Shown: positions 7,010 to 15,324 of the stretch, in pieces
Layout of the letters: every line of letters starts with the position of its first letter
Numbering within the stretch: the first letter of the stretch is position 1
Assembly (NCBI RefSeq): GCF_022436485.1
Contig: NZ_JAKUDO010000002.1
Span: 1 to 64,000 of the forward strand
Length of the DNA stretch: 64,000 bases
Direction: 5' to 3'
From: Agrococcus sp. ARC_14
GTDB lineage: Bacteria; Actinomycetota; Actinomycetes; Actinomycetales; Microbacteriaceae
Translations under genes and position numbers: made by a program
The notes under the pieces: model-generated
Databases searched by the model: none
What the model was told of the DNA's origin: nothing
Seen by the model: the letters and a program-made list of their open reading frames with translations, nothing else

Positions 7010-8731
7010 ATGAAGCTGAGAACCACGGGAATCGCGGTGGCCGCTGCCGCAGCGCTGCTGCTCACCGCCTGCGCGCCTGGAGGCGATGCCGGTGGTCAGG
7101 CCGGCGGCGACGCCCCGGCCGCAGGCCAGGTCACGGGTGACCTCAACACGGTCAACACCGCCGAGGTCGAGCCGGGCGGCGAGATCACGATGGCGATCGA
7201 GAAGACGATCCAGAACTGGAACACCCTCTCGGCCGCCGGCGACATCTCGGAAGCGGTGTGGGTGACGGGCGCGCTGTACCCGAGCGCGTTCGTGATCCAG
7301 CCCGACGGGTCGACGCTCGAGATGAACGACGACCTCCTCGCGAGCGCAGAGGTCGTCAGCCAGGATCCGACGGTGGTGGAGTACGTCATCAACGAGGATG
7401 CGGTGTGGTCGGACGGCGTGCCGATCACGGGCGATGACTTCATCCTGCAGTGGCAGATGCTCAACGGACGCGACTGCCCCGACTGCGCGGCGGGTCGGAG
7501 CGACGGCCTGGATCAGGTCGAGTCGATCGAGCAGTCGGAGGACGGCCGCACGGTGACCGCCACCCACGCGGGCAACTTCTCGGAGTGGCAGCGCGAATTC
7601 AATCGGCTGCTGCCCGCGCATCTGGCCGAGGCGAACGGCGGCTTGTACGAGTCGTTCAGCGACTACTTCGTCAACACCGTGCCTGTGTTCTCGGGCGGCC
7701 CGTACATCATCACGGACTTCCAGCCGGGGATCCAGATCGTGCTCGAGCCGAACTCCGAATGGTACGGCGAGGCACCGAATCTCGAGCGCGTCACGATCTC
7801 GATGATCACCGACACGCAGCAGACGCCGATCGCGATGCAGAACGGCGAGATCGACGTGATGTACCCGCAGCCGCAGGTCGATCTGCTCCAGCAGGTGCAG
7901 AGCATGGCGCAGCAGGGGGTGAGCTACCAGATGAACCAGTCGCTCGTGATGGAGGCGCTCGTCTTCAACCACTCGAACTCGTTCCTGTCGGATCTGCCGC
8001 TGCGGCAGGCGATCGCGACCGCGATCGACAAGCAGAGCATCATCGACCGCACGGTGGGCCAGTTCGACGAATCGGTGACGCCGCTCGGCAGCGCGATGAT
8101 CATGCAGCAGCAGACCGGATACGAGAACCACACCGATCCGCTCAACTACGGCCTCGGCGACACGGAGGCGGCGGCCGCGATCCTGGAGGAGGCGGGCTAC
8201 ACGGTCGTCGACGGCAGGCTCGTGACTCCCGAGGGCGAGCAGGTCCCCGCCCTGCGTGCGGTGTACTCGGTCGGCAACGCCGTGCGGGAGTCCGCGATGC
8301 AGGTCATCGAGGCAGCCGTGGCACCGCTGGGCATCACGCTGGCGCTCGAGACGACGGACTCGCTCGGCGACACCATGTCGAGCATCGAGCCCTACGGCCA
8401 CGACATCGTGCTCGTCGGCTACACAGGCTCGCCGTTCCTCGCGTCGAACGCCCATGACCGCTACACCACGGGAACGGGCGACAACCCGCACTACTCCAAC
8501 CCGGAGGTCGACGCGCTCGTGGACGGCGCGCTCGCGGCGACGTCGCAGGAGGAGGCCATCGAGCTCATCGGCCAGGCCGACGAGCTGTTCGTGCACGATC
8601 TCCTGCTGCTGCCGATGTACCAGAAGTCGACGTTGATCGCCTATCCGAGCAACCTCGGCAACGTTCGCGACAACCCGACCCTCAGCGGTCCGCTCTACAA
8701 CCTCCACGAGTGGGGATTCACCGGGCAGTGA
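7010..8731 (+). CDS. ABC transporter binding lipoprotein, DppA/OppA type (SBP_bac_5)
   Basis: A 573-residue cluster C binding protein, the size used for peptides, opines or other medium-sized solutes. Lipobox L-T-A-C with Cys21. The mature protein carries G-G-E-I-T-M-A-I near the start and the family signature with W-S-D-G-V-P-I-T-G-D-D-F at about residue 130. The C-terminal lobe contains L-A-S-N-A-H-D-R-Y and N-P-E-V-D-A-L-V. It starts 29 bases after the FMN enzyme with only a weak ribosome site, and is followed by a hairpin before the permease genes. As the capture protein of the importer encoded downstream, it ties the pathway enzymes to uptake of one compound. The ligand is unknown. Confidence 0.88.
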   Translation: MKLRTTGIAVAAAAALLLTACAPGGDAGGQAGGDAPAAGQVTGDLNTVNTAEVEPGGEITMAIEKTIQNWNTLSAAGDISEAVWVTGALYPSAFVIQPDGSTLEMNDDLLASAEVVSQDPTVVEYVINEDAVWSDGVPITGDDFILQWQMLNGRDCPDCAAGRSDGLDQVESIEQSEDGRTVTATHAGNFSEWQREFNRLLPAHLAEANGGLYESFSDYFVNTVPVFSGGPYIITDFQPGIQIVLEPNSEWYGEAPNLERVTISMITDTQQTPIAMQNGEIDVMYPQPQVDLLQQVQSMAQQGVSYQMNQSLVMEALVFNHSNSFLSDLPLRQAIATAIDKQSIIDRTVGQFDESVTPLGSAMIMQQQTGYENHTDPLNYGLGDTEAAAAILEEAGYTVVDGRLVTPEGEQVPALRAVYSVGNAVRESAMQVIEAAVAPLGITLALETTDSLGDTMSSIEPYGHDIVLVGYTGSPFLASNAHDRYTTGTGDNPHYSNPEVDALVDGALAATSQEEAIELIGQADELFVHDLLLLPMYQKSTLIAYPSNLGNVRDNPTLSGPLYNLHEWGFTGQ

Positions 8732-8761
8732 TCGCCGCGTGATGCGGTGCGCGGCACTGCG

Positions 8762-8793
8762 GCCCGGTGCGGGGAGTGATCTCCGCACCGGGC
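8762..8793 (+). terminator. Intra-operon hairpin between binding protein and DppB-type permease
   Basis: GCCCGGTGCGG (8762-8772) pairs perfectly with CCGCACCGGGC (8783-8793) around a 10-base loop. Such hairpins after binding-protein genes usually stop part of the transcripts and stabilise the upstream message, giving more binding protein than membrane components. The attenuation role is inferred. Confidence 0.55.
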
Positions 8794-8821
8794 ACGCGCA
8801 AGCAGACGGAGGAGGAGGGCC

Positions 8822-9784
8822 ATGCTGAGGTACGCGCTCAAGCGCATCGCGATCGCGGTGCCGATGATCATCATCGCGTCGTTCGCGATGTTCATGATGG
8901 TGGCGCTGTCAGGCGACCCGATGTCGCGGTTCCGCTCGATGGATCCGCCCCCGCCACAAGAGGCGCTGGATCGGCTCGAGCGTGAGCTCGGTCTCGACGA
9001 GCCGGTGCTCATGCGGTACTGGACCTGGATCACCGGCATCTTCCGCGGTGAGTTCGGCGGGTCCGTGCAGAACGTGGACATCGGTGCCGAGCTCGGTGCA
9101 CGGATGGTCGTGAGCTTCCGACTCATCATCATCGCCGTGCTCGTCGCCGCCGTGATCGCGATCGTCGTGGGCGTCATCAGCGCGATGCGCCAGAGCGGCC
9201 CGCTCGACGTCACGCTCAGCGTCATCGTGTTCGTCGCCCTCGCGATCCCGGTCTTCTGGATCGGGGTGCTGCTGAAGTACGCCGCCATCGAGGTCAACAC
9301 GGCAGCGGGCGCCACCATCTTCTACACCGTGGGAGACGGCGCCTCCACCGGGGCCACGGGGCTGCAGCTCGCTGGCTTCATCGCCCTTCCGACCGTCGTG
9401 CTCGTCATCAACCAGTTCGCCTCCTGGAGTCGCTACGTGCGCTCGTCGATGATCGAGGTGCTCAGCGCCGACTACATGCGCCTCGCTCGGGCGAAGGGCC
9501 TCACGAAGGGCCGGGCAGTGGTGCGGCACGGCCTGCGCAACGCGCTCATGCCGTTCGTGACCGTCATCGCCCTCGACTTCAGCGCGCTCGTCGGCGGCGC
9601 GATCGTGACCGAGAGCATCTTCCAGTGGCGGGGCATGGGCGACCTGCTGCTCAACGGCATCCGCAACCTCGACGTCAACGTCGTCATGGCATGGCTGCTG
9701 GTGTTCGCGACCGCGACGATCCTGCTCAACCTGCTCGCCGATCTGCTCTACGGCGTGCTCGACCCCCGCATCCGCACCGCCTGA
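8822..9784 (+). CDS. Peptide/opine-type ABC transporter permease (DppB family)
   Basis: A 320-residue inner-membrane permease. It starts with the conserved L-R-Y-A-L-K-R-I-A-I-A-V-P and an N-terminal membrane segment, has G-D-P-M in the periplasmic loop, and four to five further hydrophobic segments. The ATPase-contact loop D-Y-M-R-L-A-R-A-K-G-L appears at about residue 217, followed by R-H-G-L-R-N-A-L-M-P. ATG 8822 is preceded by GGAGGAGG. Partner of the DppC-type subunit 9 bases downstream. Confidence 0.92.
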   Translation: MLRYALKRIAIAVPMIIIASFAMFMMVALSGDPMSRFRSMDPPPPQEALDRLERELGLDEPVLMRYWTWITGIFRGEFGGSVQNVDIGAELGARMVVSFRLIIIAVLVAAVIAIVVGVISAMRQSGPLDVTLSVIVFVALAIPVFWIGVLLKYAAIEVNTAAGATIFYTVGDGASTGATGLQLAGFIALPTVVLVINQFASWSRYVRSSMIEVLSADYMRLARAKGLTKGRAVVRHGLRNALMPFVTVIALDFSALVGGAIVTESIFQWRGMGDLLLNGIRNLDVNVVMAWLLVFATATILLNLLADLLYGVLDPRIRTA

Positions 9785-9792
9785 GGAGTCGC

Positions 9793-10704
9793 ATGATCCC
9801 CGCTTCCCCCACCGCGCGCGACGCCGTCGTCGGTCCTCGGCCATCGAGTCAGCGCCGGTTCCCCGCGCTCCGCCGGTTCCTGCGGAACCCCACGAGCGTC
9901 ATCGCGCTCGCGGTGTTCGTGCTCGTGCTGCTGTTCGCCTTCGTCGGGCCGCTCGTGTGGCCCTACCGCTACGACGTCTACACCGACGACATCTCGCAGG
10001 CGCCCTCGCTCGCCCACCCCTTCGGCACCGACAGCACCGGCTTCGACACCATGTCGCAGATCATGCGAGGGACGCAGCGCTCGGTGCTGATCGCACTGGT
10101 CGTCGCGATCTCGGCGACGGTGGTCGGCTCGATCATCGGTGCGATCGCCGGCTACTTCCGTGGGTTCACCGACGGCGCGATCATGCGGGTCATCGACGTC
10201 ATCCTCGTGTTCCCATCGATCGCGGTCGCCGCCGTGCTCGCCTACCTGTCGACAGGCAGCGAGACAAGCTGGGTGACCATCGCGGCCGTGCTCGCCTTCC
10301 TCGCGTGGCCCGTCGTCGCGCGCATCGTGCGGGCGACCGTCATGTCGCTCGCGACCTCGGAGTACGTGCTCGCAGCGCGCGGCCTGGGTGTCAGCCACTT
10401 CGGCATCATCGTGCGCCACCTCATCCCCAACGCCATGGGCACCATCACCGTCGCCGTCACGGTGCTGACTGCGACGGCGATCCTTTCGGAGACAGCGCTC
10501 TCCTATCTCGGCTTCGGCGTGCAAGCGCCCGACACCTCGCTCGGTCTGCTCGTCGCCACATCGCAGAGCGCCGTCATGACGCGGCCGTGGCTGTTCTACT
10601 TCCCAGGACTGTTCATCGTGATCATCGCGCTGTGCGCATCCTTCATCGGCGACGGCATCCGCCATGCGCTCGATCCCCGCCAGTCGACAAGGAGGTCAGC
10701 ATGA
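9793..10704 (+). CDS. Peptide/opine-type ABC transporter permease (DppC family)
   Basis: A 303-residue second permease. An N-terminal cytoplasmic tail leads to a membrane segment at about 35-55, then the periplasmic G-T-D-S-T-G-F-D motif typical of DppC/OppC (usually G-T-D-x-x-G-R-D). The coupling loop E-Y-V-L-A-A-R-G-L-G-V is present, followed by R-H-L-I-P-N-A. Start ATG 9793 with TGAGGAG upstream; longer in-frame starts would run into dppB. Its TGA overlaps the ATG of the fused ATPase by four bases (ATGA), which indicates translational coupling. Confidence 0.92.
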   Translation: MIPASPTARDAVVGPRPSSQRRFPALRRFLRNPTSVIALAVFVLVLLFAFVGPLVWPYRYDVYTDDISQAPSLAHPFGTDSTGFDTMSQIMRGTQRSVLIALVVAISATVVGSIIGAIAGYFRGFTDGAIMRVIDVILVFPSIAVAAVLAYLSTGSETSWVTIAAVLAFLAWPVVARIVRATVMSLATSEYVLAARGLGVSHFGIIVRHLIPNAMGTITVAVTVLTATAILSETALSYLGFGVQAPDTSLGLLVATSQSAVMTRPWLFYFPGLFIVIIALCASFIGDGIRHALDPRQSTRRSA

Positions 10705-12800
10705 CGATCACCGTTCACGAGCAGGCGAGCCAGCTCGCGACCGCGCCGCTGCTCGAGGTGCGCGACCTGCATGTGCGCTTCGGCGGCATCCGTGCCGTGC
10801 GCGGCGTCTCCTTCGACCTGCGACGCGGCGAGGTGCTCGGCATCGTCGGCGAGTCGGGCTCGGGCAAGTCCGTGACCTCCAACGCGATCATGGGGCTGCA
10901 CCCCGACCACACGACGATCACAGGCTCCATCAGGTTCGAAGGGCAGGAGCTCATCGGACTGCACGATCGTGCGATGTCGAAGCTGCGCGGCGCACGGATC
11001 TCCATGGTGTTCCAGGACCCGATGAGCTCGCTGAACCCCGTGCTCACGGTGGGGGCGCAGCTGATCGAGGCGATCCGCATCCACCGCGACGTCCCGAAGG
11101 CGGAAGCCCGGCGCGAGGCGATCGAGCTGCTGGGCGTCGTCGGCATGCCCGACGCCGAGCACCGCATCGACCACTACCCGCACGAGTTCTCCGGCGGCAT
11201 GCGGCAGCGGGCCGTGATCGCGATCGCCATGGCGAACCGGCCAGACGTCATCATCGCCGATGAGCCCACGACCGCGCTCGACGTCACGGTGCAGGCGCAG
11301 GTGCTCGAAGCGCTCGACCAGGCGCGCAAGCACGTGAACGCGGCGCTCATCCTCGTCACCCACGACATGGGCGTCATCGCGGGCCACGCCGACCGCGTGC
11401 TGGTGATGTACGGCGGCAGGGTCGTCGAGCGCGGCGACATCGACCAGGTCTTCGAGCACTCGCGGATGCCCTACACGCGCGGCCTGCTGGCGTCGATCCC
11501 GCGCATCGATCAGCGCGACGCACCGCTGATCCCCATCCCTGGAGCGCCACCGAGCCCGGCGAGCCTCACCGGGCGGGCGTGCCCCTTCGCCGACCGCTGC
11601 GCCTTCGCGCGGGACACCTGCCGAGAGAAGGAGCCGGAGCTGCTGGTGATCGACGCGGCCGTCGCCGAGCTCGATGGCGCGCAGCAGCTCAGCACCCACG
11701 CGGCGGCATGTCACTTCGCGCGGCAGCCCGAGATCGTTCGCGCACCGTTGCCGAGCGTGCCCGAGCCCGTCGTCGTCGTCGAGCGCGACGCCCAGGTGCT
11801 GCTCGAGGTCGATGACCTCGTGCAGCGCTATGACCGGAAGGATCGGGCCGGCAAGCGCACGAGTGTGCTCGCGGTCGACGGCGTCTCCTTCACGATCCGA
11901 GAAGGCGAGACGCTCGGCCTCGTCGGTGAGTCGGGATGCGGCAAGTCGTCCGCCGCGCGGGCCATCACGCGCCTGCAGACCATGACCTCGGGCACCGTCA
12001 GCGTGCGGGGGAGCGACCTCGCGTCGGCGCGCGGCCGGGCGCTCACCGCGATGCGACGCCAGATCCAGATGGTGTTCCAGGATCCGTTCTCGTCGCTCGA
12101 CCCCCGCATGTCGGTCGCCGATCTCATCGGCGAAGCGCTCGCGCTCGCACGCGTCGATCGGAAGGACCGCCCGGCGCGGGTCGCGCAGCTGCTGCGCGAC
12201 GTCGGCCTCGCTGAGGAGATGGCTGAGCGGTATCCGCACGAGTTCTCGGGAGGCCAGCGGCAGCGCATCGGCATCGCACGGGCGCTCGCGACGGACCCCG
12301 ACGTGATCGTGCTCGACGAGCCGGTCTCCGCCCTCGACGTCTCCGTGCAGGCCGGCATCGTGAACCTGCTCTCCCGCATCCAGGCGGAGCGCGGGCTCGG
12401 CTACCTCTTCGTGGCGCACGACCTCGCGGTCGTCGCGCACATCTCCGACCGGATCGCCGTCATGTACCTCGGCCGCATCGTCGAGATCGGCACGCGAGAC
12501 GAGGTCTTCGATGACCCCGCGCATCCGTACACGAAGGCGCTGCTCTCGGCCATCCCCATCCCCGATCCCAAGGTCGAGCGCGCGCGCGAGGCGATCACGC
12601 TCACGGGCGACATGCCATCGCCGAGCGACCGCCCCTCCGGGTGCGCGTTCCGGGCTCGGTGCCCGATCTTCGCGACGCTCCTCGACGACGAGCGCCGCGA
12701 GCGGTGCGTGTCCCAGGATCCGAGGCTCGAGCCGACGTCGTCGAGCCGGGACGCCGCCTGCCACTTCCCCGAGCTCACACGAGAGCTGCAGCACGCGTGA
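10701..12800 (+). CDS. Fused DppD-DppF type ABC transporter ATPase
   Basis: A 699-residue protein with two complete nucleotide-binding halves. The first half has Walker A G-E-S-G-S-G-K-S at 50-57, signature F-S-G-G-M-R-Q-R and Walker B I-I-A-D-E-P-T-T. The second has G-E-S-G-C-G-K-S at about 408, signature F-S-G-G-Q-R-Q-R and V-L-D-E-P-V-S. Each half ends in the oligopeptide-transporter C-terminal region with spaced Cys (C-P-F-A-D-R-C and R-A-R-C-P). Normally DppD and DppF are separate genes; fusions occur in actinobacteria and alphaproteobacteria. Both catalytic sites look intact. It energises the permease pair just upstream. GTG of the next gene overlaps its TGA. Confidence 0.93.
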   Translation: MTITVHEQASQLATAPLLEVRDLHVRFGGIRAVRGVSFDLRRGEVLGIVGESGSGKSVTSNAIMGLHPDHTTITGSIRFEGQELIGLHDRAMSKLRGARISMVFQDPMSSLNPVLTVGAQLIEAIRIHRDVPKAEARREAIELLGVVGMPDAEHRIDHYPHEFSGGMRQRAVIAIAMANRPDVIIADEPTTALDVTVQAQVLEALDQARKHVNAALILVTHDMGVIAGHADRVLVMYGGRVVERGDIDQVFEHSRMPYTRGLLASIPRIDQRDAPLIPIPGAPPSPASLTGRACPFADRCAFARDTCREKEPELLVIDAAVAELDGAQQLSTHAAACHFARQPEIVRAPLPSVPEPVVVVERDAQVLLEVDDLVQRYDRKDRAGKRTSVLAVDGVSFTIREGETLGLVGESGCGKSSAARAITRLQTMTSGTVSVRGSDLASARGRALTAMRRQIQMVFQDPFSSLDPRMSVADLIGEALALARVDRKDRPARVAQLLRDVGLAEEMAERYPHEFSGGQRQRIGIARALATDPDVIVLDEPVSALDVSVQAGIVNLLSRIQAERGLGYLFVAHDLAVVAHISDRIAVMYLGRIVEIGTRDEVFDDPAHPYTKALLSAIPIPDPKVERAREAITLTGDMPSPSDRPSGCAFRARCPIFATLLDDERRERCVSQDPRLEPTSSSRDAACHFPELTRELQHA

Positions 12801-13933
12801 AGGTCGTCGTGATCGGAGCAGGGTCGATCGGGAGCCACGTCGCGTTCCGGCTGCTCGAGCAGGGCGCAGAGGTCGAGCTGCTCGACGCGAGCGAGCCCGG
12901 TCGAGGCACCTCGTCGTCATCGATCGCGTGGCTGTCGAGCTATCCCCAGATGTCGTGGCGCGAGGAGCCAGGCAGAGCGAAGCTGCGCGCGGGGGTGCAC
13001 GGGATGTTCGAGCGACTGCAGCTCGAGGTGCCGGGCGACTACGTGCACTGGTCGGGCACGCTCATGTGGGGCTATCGCCACGAGCGCGAAGAGCTGCAGC
13101 GCTCGGCCGCGGTGGTGCGCGAGAAGGGCATCGATGTGCGGGAGCTCAGCGCCGATGAGGCTCGCGCGCTCGCACCCGGCCTGCGCCTGCTCGACGACGA
13201 GGTCGTGTTCAACGAGACGGGCTCCGGATGGGTCGATGGGCCGGCGGTCGTGCGAGCGCTCGTCGCATCGATCGAGTCTCGCGGCGGCCGCGTCCGCCGC
13301 GATGCCCAGGTGGTCGGATTCGAGCGGGCGGGGGAGCGCCTCGTCGCTGCGCGACTGCAGGACGGCACGCGCGTCGAGGGCGACGTCTTCGTCAACGCCG
13401 CTGGCAGCTGGGCGAGCCACATCGCCGCGATGGCGGATCTCGCCATCCCGCTCGACCTCATCCCGGGCAGGCTCGTCTACACGCAGCCGATCGCCACCGT
13501 CACGCACGTCATCAACGGCCCCGAGTGGTGCGCGCGGCCGGACCCCTCGGGTGGCCTCGCCGTGCACTGGCGCGGCGGTCCGCAGGATGCGACGCACGGG
13601 GCGAACGCACGGTCGGCGCAGGAGCTCGTCGATGAGATCGCCACCGCGCTGCCCGAGCTGGCTGGAACGGCGCCGGTGCGCAGCTCGATCGGCATCCGCG
13701 CGATCCCTCCCGGCGGGCCGGTCGTCGGGGCCGTGCCATGGTTGCGCAACCTGTACTTCACCGTCTCGCACGGGGGCATCGGCTGGGGACCGATGTGGGG
13801 GTGGATGGCTGCCCGCGAGCTGCTGGGCGGCGAGGATGTGTGGGAGCTCTCGGCGATGCGGCCCGAGCGCTTCTATCTGGAGCCCATCGCGATCGGCCGC
13901 TACGCCGATGACGTCGAGCAGGTCGCGCGGTAG
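12797..13933 (+). CDS. FAD-dependent oxidoreductase, DAO (glycine/D-amino-acid oxidase) family
   Basis: A 378-residue flavoprotein. It starts V-V-V-I-G-A-G-S-I-G-S-H, the Rossmann FAD-binding motif, directly at the GTG that overlaps the ATPase stop (GTGA); upstream in-frame starts would lie inside that gene. The C-terminal half has G-I-R-A-I-P-P-G-G-P-V-V-G and V-S-H-G-G-I-G-W-G-P, the second FAD contact of the family. Members oxidise amino acids, sarcosine-like N-alkyl amino acids or opines, releasing an imine or aldehyde and passing electrons to oxygen or a partner. Its coupling to the importer suggests that the imported compound or its first product is an amine or amino acid. No [2Fe-2S] or C-terminal Rieske domain is seen. 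Confidence 0.85.
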   Translation: MKVVVIGAGSIGSHVAFRLLEQGAEVELLDASEPGRGTSSSSIAWLSSYPQMSWREEPGRAKLRAGVHGMFERLQLEVPGDYVHWSGTLMWGYRHEREELQRSAAVVREKGIDVRELSADEARALAPGLRLLDDEVVFNETGSGWVDGPAVVRALVASIESRGGRVRRDAQVVGFERAGERLVAARLQDGTRVEGDVFVNAAGSWASHIAAMADLAIPLDLIPGRLVYTQPIATVTHVINGPEWCARPDPSGGLAVHWRGGPQDATHGANARSAQELVDEIATALPELAGTAPVRSSIGIRAIPPGGPVVGAVPWLRNLYFTVSHGGIGWGPMWGWMAARELLGGEDVWELSAMRPERFYLEPIAIGRYADDVEQVAR

Positions 13934-14025
13934 GGAGTCGCGTCGGCGGTCGCAGCACCTGTGCGATGCGGCCGCCGATGCGGCGCGATGAGAAGGCCCT
14001 GCCAGGGCGAGGAGGATGGAGCGTC

Positions 14026-15093
14026 GTGGACCATGAGGATGCCGGCATGACCGACGGGCGCACCGGTGTCGTGCCGGAAGGGCGCACGCCGCGGGCGCCC
14101 GGGCGCACGGCTCGTGTCGCCCCCGGCCTGCTGGTGGCGGGTGCGGCTGCGCTCATCGCGTGGGGCCTGCATGCTGCGCTGCCCGCCGTGCCGCTCCTCA
14201 CCGCCGCCGTCGTGCTGGGCATCGTCGTCGCGCAGCTGCCGGTGGCGCAACCGGCGCTCAGCGGTCGGCTGAAGCCCGGTCTCGGTCTGGCGGCGAAGCG
14301 CTGCATGCGCATCGGCATCGTGCTGCTCGGTCTGCAGCTCAGCCTGCTCGACATCGCTGCGCTGGGCTGGGTGGCCATCGCCGCCGTCGTCGGAGTGCTG
14401 CTCGTGACCTTCGTCGCGACTCTAGCCCTGGGCCGCCTCCTGAGGCTGCCGGGACACCAGCCGCTGCTGATCGCGGCCGGCTTCTCGATCTGCGGCGCCT
14501 CGGCCATCGGCGCGATGAGCCACGCAACGGGTTCCGACGATGAGGAGGCCGCGACGCCGGTGGCGCTCGTCACGCTGTGCGGCACGCTCGCCATCGTGGT
14601 GCTGCCCCTGCTGTGGCACCCGCTGGGTCTGAGCGCGCTGGAGTTCGGCCATTGGGTGGGCGCGAGCGTGCACGATGTCGGCCAGGTCGTCGCGACCGCG
14701 CAGATCGCGGGCCCAGCCGCGCTTGCTGTCGCCGTGGTCGTCAAGCTCACCCGCGTGGTGATGCTGGCGCCGATGGTGGCGGTCACGACGCTCGTCATGC
14801 GCCGACGCGGAGATGCGTCGGCGACGGGTGCGTCGCGACCGCCGATCGTCCCACTGTTCGTCGCTGGTTTCATCGCTGCGATGCTCCTGCGCTCGTTCAC
14901 GCCGGTGCCGGAAGCGGTGCTCGAGATCGCGGCCGCTGTGCAGACTGCGCTGCTCGCCATGGCGCTCTTCGGCCTCGGCGCTGCCGTGCGCATCCGGTCA
15001 CTGGTGCGCACCGGCTGGCGCGCGCTGCTGGTGGCGCTGCTCTCCTGGGTGCTCGTGGCCGGCCTCGCGTGGGGTGCAGTGCAGTTGGGTTGA
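14026..15093 (+). CDS. yeiH: YeiH family putative sulfate exporter
   Basis: A 355-residue polytopic membrane protein of the YeiH/UPF0324 family, with about ten hydrophobic segments. Recognisable family features are R-C-M-R-I-G-I-V-L-L-G-L-Q-L at about residue 90, I-C-G-A-S-A-I-G-A-M-S and S-V-H-D-V-G-Q-V-V-A-T-A. GTG 14026 is preferred because GAGGAGG lies 10 bases upstream; ATG 14047 is the alternative. The family is annotated as sulfate exporting, based on TauZ-like members next to taurine-degradation genes, but transport has rarely been shown. As last gene of the cluster it hints that the pathway releases sulfite or sulfate, that is, that the substrate might contain sulfur. That link is inference. 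Confidence 0.85.
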   Translation: MDHEDAGMTDGRTGVVPEGRTPRAPGRTARVAPGLLVAGAAALIAWGLHAALPAVPLLTAAVVLGIVVAQLPVAQPALSGRLKPGLGLAAKRCMRIGIVLLGLQLSLLDIAALGWVAIAAVVGVLLVTFVATLALGRLLRLPGHQPLLIAAGFSICGASAIGAMSHATGSDDEEAATPVALVTLCGTLAIVVLPLLWHPLGLSALEFGHWVGASVHDVGQVVATAQIAGPAALAVAVVVKLTRVVMLAPMVAVTTLVMRRRGDASATGASRPPIVPLFVAGFIAAMLLRSFTPVPEAVLEIAAAVQTALLAMALFGLGAAVRIRSLVRTGWRALLVALLSWVLVAGLAWGAVQLG

Positions 15094-15136
15094 CCATCTG
15101 CACGGCAGGCGCTGGGTCGGGGCCCCGTCACCCAAG

Positions 15137-15164
15137 AAGGGCGGAGCCGGGTGGCTCCGCCCTT
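15137..15164. terminator. 12-bp perfect hairpin terminator
   Basis: AAGGGCGGAGCC pairs with GGCTCCGCCCTT around a GGGT loop. It ends the plus-strand cluster 43 bases after the yeiH stop and would also terminate the minus-strand remnant that stops at 15178. Confidence 0.8.
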
Positions 15165-15177
15165 CCCGTTGCGAGAC

Positions 15178-15250
15178 CTATGCGGCGATCTCTTCGAGCG
15201 CCTTGTTCTTCGTGCGAGGGCCGAAGCCGAGGGGGCGCGCCCCGATGCGC
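15178..15250 (-). pseudogene. C-terminal remnant of an MFS-type transporter
   Basis: On the minus strand about 24-30 codons run open into TAG at 15178-15180 and encode G-F-G-P-R-T-K-N-K-A-L-E-E-I-A-A. This matches the cytoplasmic tail of sugar/metabolite MFS proteins, which end in E-T-K-G-x-x-L-E-E-I. No start codon or membrane segments remain; the frame is cut by the next hairpin at 15271. It lies between two terminators, as if an insertion of the neighbouring sugar region deleted the rest of the gene. The short length makes the call tentative. Confidence 0.4.
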
Positions 15251-15270
15251 TGCCTGTTGAGCGTCCGACG

Positions 15271-15306
15271 CGGTGAGGGACGGTGCTGCCGCACCGCCCC
15301 TCACCG
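15271..15306 (-). terminator. Long hairpin downstream of the sugar-binding protein gene
   Basis: A 16-bp stem with one mismatch (CGGTGAGGGACGGTGC against GCACCGCCCCTCACCG) and a TGCC loop. It starts 19 bases after the stop of the minus-strand gene ending at 15325, the last of that operon. Confidence 0.75.
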
Positions 15307-15324
15307 ACCTTCAAGCAGTCATCG

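Noticed and set aside
6884..8788. 634-residue open frame on the minus strand
   Set aside because: It is the antisense shadow of the DppA-type gene: rich in Arg, His, Val and Leu, without recognisable domains and without a ribosome site. The same holds for the long minus-strand frames at 10596-12920 and 13758-15665 and the plus-strand frames at 33469-35325 and 35482-36606.
9957..10700. N-terminal extension of the fused ATPase frame
   Set aside because: The frame is open upstream only because of high GC; it covers the DppC-type gene. The ATG at 10701, with AGGAGG before it and ATGA overlap, is the true start.
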